A DNA stretch of 64,000 bases. Origin: Flavobacterium ginsenosidimutans (GTDB lineage: Bacteria; Bacteroidota; Bacteroidia; Flavobacteriales; Flavobacteriaceae). Positions 18,420 to 28,372 of the stretch are shown here, piece by piece. Where the stretch lies: contig NZ_QJRJ01000079.1 of the NCBI RefSeq assembly GCF_003254625.1, positions 248,001 to 312,000 of the forward strand, in the 5' to 3' direction. The first letter of the stretch is position 1; every line of letters begins with the position of its first letter. A program made the translations under genes and the position numbers. The notes under the pieces were generated by a model. The model was not told the origin of the DNA and searched no databases. It saw only the letters and a program-made list of their open reading frames with translations.

Positions 18420-19382
18420 ATGAAACACCAAGAATCATTTTTAAAAGCTATTCGGAATAAAATTCCACAATCAGTTTCTATAATAGAAGAAGTAGCTTCT
18501 GTTTTAGAAATTAGTTACGATGCTTCTCATCGCAGAATATCTCAAAAAAGTAAATTTTCAATAGATGAAACCGTCAGACTAGCTGATCATTTCAATATTT
18601 CTTTAGATAAATTATTTTCAAAGAAAGAAAAAGTAATTGTAGAGAAAACAATTGAAATTACAACGATGAAAGATATGTTGGAATATTTCAAATCATCGGC
18701 AGAACAAATTGAAATATTAACCAAAAATCCCAAAACAACTCTTTATTATTCTGCAAAAGACATTCCTTTATTTTATTTTATGGAAGGAACGATTCTTTCA
18801 AAATTCAAAGCTTTTGTTTGGATTAATCTTTTAAATAATAATCAAAAAAAAGTCTCATTTGAAAACTTCGTAATCGAGGAATCTTTTTCTGAATATATGC
18901 AGAAGCTAAAAAAGGTTTACGAAAAGACAATTGTCAACGAAATTTGGAATGACACAACTATAAACAGCAGTTTACAACAGATTTTATATTTCTATGAAGC
19001 TGGCCTGCTTAGTTTAAATAGTGCAAATGCATTATGCAAAGACTTAAAACGAATTGTGAATTTAATACAAGAAAAATGTAACAACTCACAAGATAACTTT
19101 TCGATTTATTACAACGAACTCATATTATTAAACAATAATATGCTTATCGTAACAGATCAAAAACTAACCATGTTTATTCCATATACATTGTTAGGGTATT
19201 TTATTACCGATAATGAAGAAAGCTGCAAAAACGTTCATCAGTTTTTTAAACAACAAATTCAAAACTCAATACCGCTTAAGAAGTCTGGCATAAAAGAGCA
19301 AAATTTATTTTTTAATCGAACGATTCGAAAAATTGAATACTACATCGAAAAAATAAACTCGCAAGTGGATTTGCATTTTTAA
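18420..19382 (+). CDS. HTH transcriptional regulator (XRE-like N terminus)
   Basis: 320 residues from the ATG at 18420; a GTG at 18405 lies inside the putative -7 box and is rejected. Residues about 15-65 (EEVASVLEISYDASHRRISQKSKFSIDETV and following, ending HFNISLDKLF) look like a Cro/C1-type helix-turn-helix. The remaining 250 residues are mostly helical with no domain I recognise. The class is common in Flavobacteriaceae without assigned function. It lies 149 bp before a six-gene-like TonB/DUF4249 operon on the same strand and may control it. Confidence 0.65.
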   Translation: MKHQESFLKAIRNKIPQSVSIIEEVASVLEISYDASHRRISQKSKFSIDETVRLADHFNISLDKLFSKKEKVIVEKTIEITTMKDMLEYFKSSAEQIEILTKNPKTTLYYSAKDIPLFYFMEGTILSKFKAFVWINLLNNNQKKVSFENFVIEESFSEYMQKLKKVYEKTIVNEIWNDTTINSSLQQILYFYEAGLLSLNSANALCKDLKRIVNLIQEKCNNSQDNFSIYYNELILLNNNMLIVTDQKLTMFIPYTLLGYFITDNEESCKNVHQFFKQQIQNSIPLKKSGIKEQNLFFNRTIRKIEYYIEKINSQVDLHF

Positions 19383-19486
19383 CGTAAAATATACTTTAAG
19401 TATAATTTTCACCCAATTCAACCTAATAAAATAAAATTTTTATTACATTTTAACACTATAAAGTGATTTTTATAACATATTTTTAA

Positions 19487-19494
19487 TACTTTTG
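19487..19494 (+). promoter_or_regulatory. Putative -7 box of the TonB/DUF4249 operon
   Basis: TACTTTTG fits TAnnTTTG, 37 nt before the TTG start at 19532. No clear TTTG -33 box precedes it. Confidence 0.4.
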
Positions 19495-19531
19495 GAACCA
19501 ATCAATCCAAAAACAAAAAATCACATTTCCT

Positions 19532-20275
19532 TTGAAAAATCACCAAAAAAAAGCGATTTATATATCGCTATTTGCAAGCCTATTAAATATATCGTATCTG
19601 TACTCACAATCTGCTGAAAAATCTTCATTATACGATTACTTCGACCAAACAGTCGGAAAAGACAATTTAAATATTAACAACGGAATAGTTCATAGCGAAC
19701 CTTTTCGCCCAATTGCTGGTAAAAGCAGGTATTATACTGAAGAGTTTAATATTGGCGACATCAGTTTTGAAGGTCAGATTTATTCTAATGTTAATCTTAA
19801 ATACGACATTTTAACTGACCAAGTTGTTTACAAACAAACTGGATCTTCAGAAAACTTACCGATTAATCTAATCAGTGAAAAAGTTGATTATTTTTTCATT
19901 AAAAACAAAAAGTTTGTCAACATAAAATCTGACCTAAATAAAGTTAATGATATTGCTCCAGGTTTTTATGAAGAAAACTACGCCGGCGACAACGTCTCTC
20001 TTTATATTAAACATTATAAAGAAAAGGTAAAAGTCTTCCAGTCTGACGGTGTTTACTACAATTTCATCTATAAAATCAATTACTTCCTAAAGTACAACAA
20101 CCATTTCTACAAAGTAGAATCGGAGAAAGATTTCAAGAAAATTTTCCCTGACTATAAAAAAGATATCAGCACTATTTATAATACTGATAAAAAATTAGAG
20201 CGTTCCGATAAGATGAAATTCATGGAAAATCTAACAAAACAAATCAATGGTCTTTTAAAAAAAAGTTCTAATTAA
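19532..20275 (+). CDS. Secreted protein of unknown function
   Basis: 247 residues beginning with TTG. No in-frame ATG occurs until near the C terminus, and the TTG start gives a good signal peptide (about 1-26, ending YLYSQ), so TTG is very likely the true start. The mature part is rich in Tyr, Asn and Lys and contains GDISFEGQIYSNVNLKYDILTDQV-like beta segments; I recognise no family with certainty. The stop is directly followed by the ATG of the TonB receptor gene with no gap, so the two are translationally coupled. It is probably an exported accessory of that receptor system. Confidence 0.75.
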   Translation: MKNHQKKAIYISLFASLLNISYLYSQSAEKSSLYDYFDQTVGKDNLNINNGIVHSEPFRPIAGKSRYYTEEFNIGDISFEGQIYSNVNLKYDILTDQVVYKQTGSSENLPINLISEKVDYFFIKNKKFVNIKSDLNKVNDIAPGFYEENYAGDNVSLYIKHYKEKVKVFQSDGVYYNFIYKINYFLKYNNHFYKVESEKDFKKIFPDYKKDISTIYNTDKKLERSDKMKFMENLTKQINGLLKKSSN

Positions 20276-23056
20276 ATGAAAAAAATTACTCTTATTCTAT
20301 TTTTAATTGCCTTTCAACAAATAATTTATTCTCAAGTAATCAGCGACAAAATAACGGTTGAATTTAAAAATGCAAATATAAAAACTGCCATTCAAGACAT
20401 CGAAAAAGTATCTTATTTCAAATTCTATTTTGATGAAAAATGGCTAGAAAACGACAGCACTTCAATATCTAAACAATATAAAGAAGTTAGAATTGGTGAA
20501 GTTTTGGAAGATGTTTTTCAGAACACAAGCTTCAACTTTTACGTTTCAGAAAACAAAGTTATAGTTACAAATAACAGTATCATCTACAGTCAATTGCCTG
20601 ATGATTATTTCGGAATTCCTCTTGAAAGAGACGAAAACGGAATGATCAGCCCAATTTTCTATCAACAATATGATTCGATCAAAAAGACCAATTCAAGAAA
20701 CCCAAATAAAAATATTAGGGATATTGTTTTAATTGGTAAAGAAGTAAAAAATCAGAAAAAGAAAACTTATACCTTATCTGGTATTATTAGAGGCGGAAAA
20801 AACAATGCTGGAATTGCTAATGTTTTAGTAAAAATACCAAACACAGAATATTCTGCCACAACTGATAAAAAAGGATATTATAGTCTACAAGTTCCAGGAG
20901 GCTTAAATGTTGTTGAAACGGAGACATTCTCGTATAACAAAGTGACTAAAAATATCATGGTTTATAACGATGGATCGTTGAACTTTTCGTTAACCGAAGA
21001 TATAAATCAGCTTGATGAAGTTTTAATTAAAACAAACAAAAGTAAAACTGCAAAATCAGCAATTACTGGTGTAACTACGATTGATGCTGAAGGAATTAAA
21101 AATGTTCCTTTGGTGCTAGGCGAGCGTGACATTCTTAAAGTGGCTTTGACAATGCCTGGAATAAAAACTGCTGGTGAAGGTTCTGCTGGATATAATGTTC
21201 GAGGTGGTAAAGAAGATCAAAACTTATTCTTGCTTGACAATGCTACGTTGTACAATCCGTCACATTTCTTCGGCTTTTTTACAGCTTTAAACCCTTATAC
21301 AACTAAAAAAGTTGACATTTATAAAGGTAGTATTCCAGCTGAATTTGGAGGAAGATTATCTTCTGTTTTTGACATTACTTCTAAAACTGGAAGTTTCGAT
21401 GAGTTTCAAGGTGAAGGCGGTATTGGGCCAGTAACCAGCAATTTAATGCTTTCTACTCCTGTTGTAAAAGGAAAATCTAGTTTGGTTGTAGGAGGAAGAG
21501 CAACTTATTCTGATTGGATTTTAAAAAGCTTAGACGACGAAAACTTGAAAAACAGTCAAGCTTCTTTTTATGATTTCATTCTAAAATACAATCATAAAAT
21601 AAATGCCAACAATGATATCGAATCTACGCTTTACTATAGCCATGATAAATTTAGTGTATCATCAGATTCATTGTATAAATACAGCAATAGATTAGCGACT
21701 TTAAAATGGAATCATACTTTCAACGAGAAAAACAAAGGTTCTTTGGTTATTACTAATAGCGAATACAAATTCAACATTGACTACGAATCTGAAGGGGTTA
21801 ATAATTTTGATTTTGGCTATAAAATCAATGAAACTCAGGCGATGCTGAAAATGAATTATTTATATAACGAAAAGCATAAATTCAGCTATGGTCTTTCGAC
21901 AAAATTATATTCTGTTGACCCAGGATATTTGAATCCTAAAAATCCTGAATCGACATTAGTTCCTGTTGATGTTGAAACAGAAAAAGGATTAGAATCTGCG
22001 GCATATATTGGCGACAATTTTAAAATAAGCGACAAATTTTTGCTTGATTTTGGTTTACGATATTCCACTTTTGCTGCTTTAGGGAAATCTACTCAAAGAA
22101 TTTACGAAGACAATGTTCCTATTAGTGATGCAACTGTTATTGATACAAAAACGTATGGTAATAATGAAGTAATTAAAAGATACGGAGGTTTAGAGCCTAG
22201 AATTGCCGCTAGATATTTCCTTACAGATGATTTCTCGGTCAGAGCGAGTTATGATAAAACTTATCAATACATTCATTTATTATCAAATAATACAACGCAA
22301 TCTCCAACAGACATTTGGAAACTTTCAGATTTAAATGTTAAGCCAGAAAGTGCGCAACAAGTTTCTTTAGGTTTCTACAAAAATTTAAAAGATGGCGATA
22401 TTGAACTTAGCTTAGAAGGATATTATAAGAGATCTAAAAATATCTTAGACTACAAAGTTGGCGCTGAATTATTATTGAATGATAATATCGAAACGGAACT
22501 TTTACAAGGCGAAGGAAAAGCTTATGGAGTCGAAGTATTAGTAAAAAAACAAGTTGGTAAATTAAATGGATGGCTTGGATATACGTATTCAAGATCTTTA
22601 ATAAAACTTGACAGTCAGTTTAACGAAGAAAAAGTAAACAACGGCAAATATTTTGCTTCTAATTTTGATAAACCACATGATTTTAGCGCTGTTTTAAACT
22701 ACAAGTTTACAAAACGTTATAGTTTTTCAAGTAACTTTACTTATCAAACAGGAAGGCCTATTACCTATCCAATCGGTAAATACGATTATGGAAACGAGCA
22801 ATATACGGTTTATAGTGATCGTAATAAATACAGAATTCCTGATTATTTCAGACTTGATATTGGCTTGAACATCGAAGGAAATCATAAAATCAAAAAGTTA
22901 GCGCATAGTTTTTGGAATATTTCAGTTTATAATGTTTTAGGGCGCAATAATCCTTATTCTGTGTTCTTTGTTACAAAAGAAGGACAAATTAAAGCCTATA
23001 AAACATCTATTTTCTCTATTCCAATACCAAGTATTACTTATAATTTCAAGTTTTAA
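20276..23056 (+). CDS. TonB-dependent receptor with N-terminal STN and carboxypeptidase-like domains
   Basis: 926 residues: signal peptide (about 1-20), STN domain (about 25-105; VEFKNANIKTAIQDIEKVS), a carboxypeptidase-regulatory-like beta-sandwich (about 163-245), plug (about 255-365; PLVLGERDILKVALTMPGI), and outer-membrane barrel. STN domains normally signal to an anti-sigma factor, but no FecR/sigma pair is in view; the nearest regulator is the HTH gene at 18420. The downstream DUF4249 genes fit a widespread Bacteroidota receptor-lipoprotein pairing distinct from SusC/SusD. The ligand is unknown. Confidence 0.92.
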   Translation: MKKITLILFLIAFQQIIYSQVISDKITVEFKNANIKTAIQDIEKVSYFKFYFDEKWLENDSTSISKQYKEVRIGEVLEDVFQNTSFNFYVSENKVIVTNNSIIYSQLPDDYFGIPLERDENGMISPIFYQQYDSIKKTNSRNPNKNIRDIVLIGKEVKNQKKKTYTLSGIIRGGKNNAGIANVLVKIPNTEYSATTDKKGYYSLQVPGGLNVVETETFSYNKVTKNIMVYNDGSLNFSLTEDINQLDEVLIKTNKSKTAKSAITGVTTIDAEGIKNVPLVLGERDILKVALTMPGIKTAGEGSAGYNVRGGKEDQNLFLLDNATLYNPSHFFGFFTALNPYTTKKVDIYKGSIPAEFGGRLSSVFDITSKTGSFDEFQGEGGIGPVTSNLMLSTPVVKGKSSLVVGGRATYSDWILKSLDDENLKNSQASFYDFILKYNHKINANNDIESTLYYSHDKFSVSSDSLYKYSNRLATLKWNHTFNEKNKGSLVITNSEYKFNIDYESEGVNNFDFGYKINETQAMLKMNYLYNEKHKFSYGLSTKLYSVDPGYLNPKNPESTLVPVDVETEKGLESAAYIGDNFKISDKFLLDFGLRYSTFAALGKSTQRIYEDNVPISDATVIDTKTYGNNEVIKRYGGLEPRIAARYFLTDDFSVRASYDKTYQYIHLLSNNTTQSPTDIWKLSDLNVKPESAQQVSLGFYKNLKDGDIELSLEGYYKRSKNILDYKVGAELLLNDNIETELLQGEGKAYGVEVLVKKQVGKLNGWLGYTYSRSLIKLDSQFNEEKVNNGKYFASNFDKPHDFSAVLNYKFTKRYSFSSNFTYQTGRPITYPIGKYDYGNEQYTVYSDRNKYRIPDYFRLDIGLNIEGNHKIKKLAHSFWNISVYNVLGRNNPYSVFFVTKEGQIKAYKTSIFSIPIPSITYNFKF

Positions 23057-23060
23057 AGTC

Positions 23061-24287
23061 ATGAAAAATTTTACATATAAAATTACTCTCTTGTTAACTC
23101 TTGTATTTGCTGCAAGTAGTTGTACTGAACAGTATGTTTTTCAGAATAATGATTTTGAAAGTGCACTTGTAGTGGAAGGAACTATTACAAATGAGCTTAA
23201 AAATCAAACTATAAGACTTTCTCAGGTTTATCAACTTGAAGAAAGCGGTCCTAAACTTGAAAAAGGAGCAAATGTTTTTATCTCTGATGATCAAGGCAAT
23301 GAATATCAATTTGAAGAAAAAGATACTACCTATGCATCTATAACTCCTTTTAAAGCAGAACCTGGAAGAAAATATCAATTAAAAATCAAGACTAGTGCAG
23401 GTAAAAACTATACTTCAGATGAACAAGTTTTAACTACAGAAACCAAAATTGATAATATTACAGCAACCGCAACAACCTTTAATGGACAAAGAGGCGCCCA
23501 GATTAATGTAAACAGTTTTGATCCAAGTAATACTTCTAAATATTACAGATATGAATATGTAGAAACTTATAAGATTGAAGCCCCTTTATGGAGTCCTTTT
23601 GAAACAAATGTTATCGATGTACCGGCAGTTCCAGCAAATCCAGATGAAGATTTCCCTGGTTCTCCTGCGAGGGAAGATATTATTATAAGCCTGAGAAAAT
23701 ATGAAACCCAGACATGCTATTCTACTAAAAAATCGAATGAAATAATTCTAAACAACACAAATAGTCTTAGCGAAGACAGAGTGAATTTCCCTGTACGTTT
23801 TATTAGCAATCAAAACTATATAATCACACACCGCTACACCATTTTTGTAAAACAATATGTTCAAAATTTAGCGGCATACACTTATTATAAAACTTTAAAA
23901 GATTTATCAAGTTCAGGAGGTGTTCTCTCTCCAAAACAACCAGGTTTTTTTTATGGAAATATAAAATCTGTTGATAATCCAGATGAAAAAGTAATTGGCT
24001 TTTTTGAAGTTTCTTCTGTCTCTTCAGAAAGGATTTTCTTTAATTACTCAGATTTATTCCCTAATGAACCATTACCTCCCTATTATGAAAGCGATTGTGA
24101 TATCCGAGAATATACCGACTGCTTAGGTGATCCGCCATGTAGTGGCACACAATTACGTTCAGCAATTAGAGGTCGTGGCATAGTGTATTTATCTTCTAGC
24201 GGGCTTAAGTATTTTATGGTTAAAGCTCCGTGTGGAGATTGTACAACATTTTCATCTAATATTGTTCCTCCTTTTTGGGTAGAATAA
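23061..24287 (+). CDS. DUF4249 lipoprotein, copy 1
   Basis: 408 residues from the ATG at 23061, 4 bp after the receptor stop; a longer reading runs back into the receptor gene. The lipobox AASSC gives a lipidated Cys near residue 19. The N-terminal block ALVVEGTITNELKNQTIRLS is the DUF4249 signature, a beta-sandwich family found beside TonB receptors. A C-terminal CGDC motif (PCGDCTTFSSNIVP) is shared with copy 2. A Pro-rich stretch of about 20 residues (VPAVPANPDEDFPGSP) in the middle is absent from copy 2. It is probably an outer-membrane partner of the receptor. Confidence 0.9.
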   Translation: MKNFTYKITLLLTLVFAASSCTEQYVFQNNDFESALVVEGTITNELKNQTIRLSQVYQLEESGPKLEKGANVFISDDQGNEYQFEEKDTTYASITPFKAEPGRKYQLKIKTSAGKNYTSDEQVLTTETKIDNITATATTFNGQRGAQINVNSFDPSNTSKYYRYEYVETYKIEAPLWSPFETNVIDVPAVPANPDEDFPGSPAREDIIISLRKYETQTCYSTKKSNEIILNNTNSLSEDRVNFPVRFISNQNYIITHRYTIFVKQYVQNLAAYTYYKTLKDLSSSGGVLSPKQPGFFYGNIKSVDNPDEKVIGFFEVSSVSSERIFFNYSDLFPNEPLPPYYESDCDIREYTDCLGDPPCSGTQLRSAIRGRGIVYLSSSGLKYFMVKAPCGDCTTFSSNIVPPFWVE

Positions 24288-24301
24288 ATTCTATTAAAAA
24301 C

Positions 24302-25489
24302 ATGAAATATTATATTAAATATAAAATGATAACCATATTTTTTCTGGCACTTGTTTTAAACAGCTGTACAGAACAGTATGCTTTTAAAAATGGTGATTTT
24401 GAAAGCGCACTTGTTGTTGAGGGAACGATTACAAATGAATTTAAAAATCAAGTTATCAGGCTCTCTCAAGTGTTTCAACTCGAAGAAACAGGCCCAAAAT
24501 TTGAATCAGGAGCAAACGTTTATCTTTTAGATGACCAAGGAACAGAATATCAATTTGAAGAACAAGACACTGTTTATACTTCTATAACTCCATTTAAAGC
24601 TGAGCCAGGAAAAAAATATCAATTAAAAATCACAACAAAAGAGGGTAAAAGTTATTCTTCTGACCAACAAACATTAACCACGGAAACTAAAATAGATAAT
24701 GTAACCGCAACTGTAGAAACAGTTAATGGTCAAAGAGGCGTTCAAATAAATGTAAATGGTTACGATCCTACTAACACTTCTAAGTATTACAGATATGAAT
24801 ATACTGAGACGTATAAAATCATAGCTCCAATGTGGGATTTTAGACAAACAACAACAAACGGCACCAGTATTTTTATAAGCCCGAGAACGAAAGAAACTAA
24901 AACTTGTTATTCTACTAAAAAATCGGACGAAATTATAGTGAATAGCACAAATAGTCTCAGTGAAGATAGAGTTCATTTTCCAGTTCGCTTTATTAGTGAC
25001 CAAAACTATATTATATCTCACCGATATACAATTTTCGTAAAGCAATATATCCAAAATCTGGCTGCTTATACCTTTTATAAAACATTAAGAGATTTATCCT
25101 CTTCTGGAGGTGTTCTTTCTCCAAAGCAACCAGGTTTCTTTTATGGAAATATCAAATCTGATGAAAATCCAGACGAAAAAGTTATTGGTTTTTTTGAAGT
25201 TTCGGCAGTTTCTTCTGAAAGAATTTATTTTAATTATGCTGATTTATTCCCAAATGAACCTCTACCTCCATATTATGAAAGCAATTGTGATATACAGGAA
25301 TTTAAAAATTGTGATGATTCAGAGAATCCGGAATGCAAAGGAGCAATTCTGCGTTCACGAATTAACACTTACACTCTAGCTCACTATTCCGCAAATGAGG
25401 CACAAAGCCTTTACTATATGGTAAATACTCCTTGTGGAGACTGCACTACATTTTCTTCTAATATCGTTCCTTCTTTTTGGATAGATTAA
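24302..25489 (+). CDS. DUF4249 lipoprotein, copy 2
   Basis: 395 residues from the ATG at 24302; the upstream in-frame extension overlaps copy 1. The lipobox VLNSC gives a lipidated Cys near residue 20. It is very similar to copy 1 through most of its length, clearly a tandem duplicate. It differs in a short middle loop (TTTNGTSIFISP) and in the region before the shared C-terminal CGDC motif (CDDSENPECKG versus CLGDPPCSG). The divergence sits where ligand-contacting loops could lie. Part of the operon with the receptor. Confidence 0.9.
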   Translation: MKYYIKYKMITIFFLALVLNSCTEQYAFKNGDFESALVVEGTITNEFKNQVIRLSQVFQLEETGPKFESGANVYLLDDQGTEYQFEEQDTVYTSITPFKAEPGKKYQLKITTKEGKSYSSDQQTLTTETKIDNVTATVETVNGQRGVQINVNGYDPTNTSKYYRYEYTETYKIIAPMWDFRQTTTNGTSIFISPRTKETKTCYSTKKSDEIIVNSTNSLSEDRVHFPVRFISDQNYIISHRYTIFVKQYIQNLAAYTFYKTLRDLSSSGGVLSPKQPGFFYGNIKSDENPDEKVIGFFEVSAVSSERIYFNYADLFPNEPLPPYYESNCDIQEFKNCDDSENPECKGAILRSRINTYTLAHYSANEAQSLYYMVNTPCGDCTTFSSNIVPSFWID

Positions 25490-25506
25490 TATACTTTTTA
25501 AATCTC

Positions 25507-27300
25507 ATGAAACACTTTTCAATATATAATCAGACTAATATTCTAGGCAGAATTAAACATTTGATGCTTTTGATGTTTTTATTAATTCAAAACGGATTTA
25601 TCTATGCTCAGAATTCACAAAACAAAAACGATATACCAACCACTTCAACGCAAGAAACTATTTTTCTTCATTCGAACACAAGTAGCTTTTTGACTGGAGA
25701 AACAATGTATTTCAAACTATATTGTTTAAATCCTTTAAACAATAAACCCAGCCAAATAAGTAAAATTGCTTATGTTGAATTAATTGACAGTGAGAAAAAA
25801 TCACTTCAAAAAAATAAAATATACCTTGATAACGGAATTGGAACTGGCGAATACTTTATTCCAACGACTTTAAAAACTGGAAATTACAAAGTCATTGCTT
25901 ATACAAAATGGATGTTGAATAATCCAAATTCACAAAAGCATGAAATAGATATTTTCATTATCAATCCGTTTCAAACTCAAGAGCCAAATAATAATATCAC
26001 ATTTGATCTTATTAACCCGCAAAATACTGTAACGGCAATTCAAACCATAAATTCAAATACAGGAAATGACAAAAGAATTGATTTTGAATTTGACAAAGAA
26101 AGTTATTACACGAGAGAAAAAGTCAATTTAAAACTGAAGTCTTTAACTGAAACCATTGAAAAAGGAAATTATTCTGTTTCTATTAGAAAAACAGATCAAA
26201 TTCCAACTTTAAAACAGCTTACGCCAGCAGAATTTGCTAAGAAATCTGCAGAAAGCTATGTTAATTTTACGGCAGGTTCGTTTACTTATATTCCAGAAGT
26301 AAGGTCTGAACTTATTACAGGCTACATTACATCAAGCAGTAATCAAAATGTTGGTGACAAATCGATTGCTTTATCATTGCCAGGAAAAGAATATGTTTTA
26401 AAAATTGTAAAGACAAATTCTCAAGGAAAATTTGCATTTTTATTAGATCAATTTCCTAATTTCTCTAATGCGATTTTACAAGTAATAGACGAGAAAAGAG
26501 GTGATTATACGGTTAATTTAGATGCTTTTCCAAAATTTGATGCGTCTTCATTACAGTTCACTTCAAAACTTAATTTATCACCAGAACTTAAAAAAGATAT
26601 TGAAGAAAGATCTACGGCTAGCCAAATTCAAAACGCTTACTATCAAATTAAAAAAGATAGTTTAGTTACTGAAGCAGTTATGAATCCATTCTTCAGTACA
26701 ATTGAAAAAACCTATATTTTAGACGATTACACAAGATTTCCTACTTTAAAAGAAAATATTGTAGAAGTTCTTATTGAACTGTATTACAGAAGAAATAACG
26801 GAAAATATGAACTTCACATTAGAAATGACCATAAAGACCTAGAAATGTACGGCCCGCCAATGGTGCTTGTTGACGGATTATTAATTCAAGATCCAAGTGA
26901 TCTTTTTGAATACAATATGGGGAACGTAAACAAAGTCAGTTTAATTTCTGAACCTTACGTTTATGGTCCAAATCTATATGGAGGTTTGATTAGTTTTGAA
27001 ACTAAAAACAATGAATTTTCAGAGAATTATGCAAAGAAATATTTGAAAACAATGGAAATTCAGCGTCCAAATCCTCAGAAAGTATACAACAATCCAGATT
27101 ATGCTGCCGGAAATAAATTGCAGCGTATTCCAGATTACAGATATCAATTGTTATGGAAACCTGATGTGAAATTACAAACTAAAGAAGATCAATTATCTTT
27201 TTACACTTCAGACATTAAAGGAAATTTTGAAGTTGTTTTAGAAGGTTTTACCGAAAACGGACAGCCAATTTATGTTTCTAAAAACATTACTGTAAAATAG
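25507..27300 (+). CDS. Exported MG2/plug-like protein of the TonB-DUF4249 locus
   Basis: About 597 residues from the ATG at 25507; earlier in-frame codons overlap the previous gene. A signal peptide ends near IYAQ (about residue 35). Residues about 45-150 look like an alpha-2-macroglobulin MG2-type beta-sandwich (SSFLTGETMYFKLY, LKTGNYKVIAYTKW). A second beta domain follows at about 255-345. Near 450-510 a TonB-plug-like segment (MVLVDGLLIQDPSDLF, YGGLISFETK) appears without any barrel. Proteins of this build accompany TonB receptors in Bacteroidota; the role is unproven. Last gene of the operon, followed by a terminator. Confidence 0.75.
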   Translation: MKHFSIYNQTNILGRIKHLMLLMFLLIQNGFIYAQNSQNKNDIPTTSTQETIFLHSNTSSFLTGETMYFKLYCLNPLNNKPSQISKIAYVELIDSEKKSLQKNKIYLDNGIGTGEYFIPTTLKTGNYKVIAYTKWMLNNPNSQKHEIDIFIINPFQTQEPNNNITFDLINPQNTVTAIQTINSNTGNDKRIDFEFDKESYYTREKVNLKLKSLTETIEKGNYSVSIRKTDQIPTLKQLTPAEFAKKSAESYVNFTAGSFTYIPEVRSELITGYITSSSNQNVGDKSIALSLPGKEYVLKIVKTNSQGKFAFLLDQFPNFSNAILQVIDEKRGDYTVNLDAFPKFDASSLQFTSKLNLSPELKKDIEERSTASQIQNAYYQIKKDSLVTEAVMNPFFSTIEKTYILDDYTRFPTLKENIVEVLIELYYRRNNGKYELHIRNDHKDLEMYGPPMVLVDGLLIQDPSDLFEYNMGNVNKVSLISEPYVYGPNLYGGLISFETKNNEFSENYAKKYLKTMEIQRPNPQKVYNNPDYAAGNKLQRIPDYRYQLLWKPDVKLQTKEDQLSFYTSDIKGNFEVVLEGFTENGQPIYVSKNITVK

Positions 27301-27323
27301 CAATTCTACTCTTTAAAGATCAC

Positions 27324-27364
27324 AAAAAAGCCTTAATCAGAAATGAGAACAAGGCTTTTTTTAT
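27324..27364 (+). terminator. Terminator of the TonB/DUF4249 operon
   Basis: AAAAAAGCCTT / AAGGCTTTTTT stem around a 16-nt loop, ending in a T-run. Confidence 0.8.
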
Positions 27365-27499
27365 TTAATTTACCAGCATAAATTTACTCATTTACAAATA
27401 ATTACGATTTATTTAAAAAAAAATAAATAATTATTGTAACTTTTTTGATACTCCTTACGTATAACCATTTGTACACTTTAAAAATAGGGAGACAACAAC

Positions 27500-28363
27500 A
27501 TGAGACAACTTAAAATCACCAAGCAGGTAACTAATCGTGAAACTGCATCGTTAGATAAATATCTACAAGAAATTGGAAAAGTTGACCTAATTACCGCTGA
27601 TGAAGAGGTAGAATTAGCACAAAGAATAAAGGCTGGTGATCAAAGAGCTTTAGAAAAACTAACAAAAGCCAACCTACGTTTCGTAGTATCTGTGGCTAAA
27701 CAATATCAAAATCAAGGATTAACTCTTCCAGATTTAATTAATGAAGGAAACTTAGGTTTAATTAAAGCGGCTCAACGTTTTGATGAAACTCGTGGTTTCA
27801 AATTCATTTCTTACGCTGTATGGTGGATTCGTCAATCGATTCTTCAAGCTTTAGCTGAACAATCTCGTATTGTACGTTTACCATTAAATAAAATTGGTTC
27901 TATCAATAAAATCAACAAAATGTATGCGTTATTAGAGCAATCTAACGAGCGTCCGCCTTCTGCTGAGGAAATTGCAAAAGAACTTGACATGACTGTAAAT
28001 GACGTAAAAGAGTCTATGAAAAACTCTGGACGTCACCTATCTATGGATGCTCCTCTTGTTGAAGGAGAAGATTCTAACCTTTATGACGTATTACGTTCTG
28101 GCGAATCTCCAAATCCAGATAGAGAATTAATTCACGAATCTCTTCGTACTGAAATCGAACGTTCTTTAGAAACATTAACTCCAAGAGAGGCAGATGTTGT
28201 TCGTTTGTATTTTGGTCTTGGCGATCAGCACCCAATGACTCTTGAAGAAATTGGAGAAACTTTCGACCTTACTCGTGAGCGTGTTCGTCAGATTAAAGAA
28301 AAAGCAATCCGTAGATTGAAACACACTTCTAGAAGTAAAATCCTTAAAACTTATTTAGGATAA
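27500..28363 (+). CDS. rpoD: Primary sigma factor RpoD (SigA type)
   Basis: The housekeeping sigma-70. The 287 residues match the short Bacteroidota form that lacks region 1.1 and the non-conserved insert. Region 1.2 is near residues 14-45. Region 2 includes [30 protein letters not shown] and [10 protein letters not shown]. Region 3 and region 4 follow, with the [27 protein letters not shown] near 250. It reads promoters with the unusual TTTG/TAnnTTTG boxes found across this window. Confidence 0.97.
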   Translation: MRQLKITKQVTNRETASLDKYLQEIGKVDLITADEEVELAQRIKAGDQRALEKLTKANLRFVVSVAKQYQNQGLTLPDLINEGNLGLIKAAQRFDETRGFKFISYAVWWIRQSILQALAEQSRIVRLPLNKIGSINKINKMYALLEQSNERPPSAEEIAKELDMTVNDVKESMKNSGRHLSMDAPLVEGEDSNLYDVLRSGESPNPDRELIHESLRTEIERSLETLTPREADVVRLYFGLGDQHPMTLEEIGETFDLTRERVRQIKEKAIRRLKHTSRSKILKTYLG

Positions 28364-28372
28364 ACAATATTT

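Noticed and set aside
25110..25379. Plus-strand 89-codon frame in DUF4249 copy 2
   Set aside because: Out-of-frame shadow of a well-supported gene.
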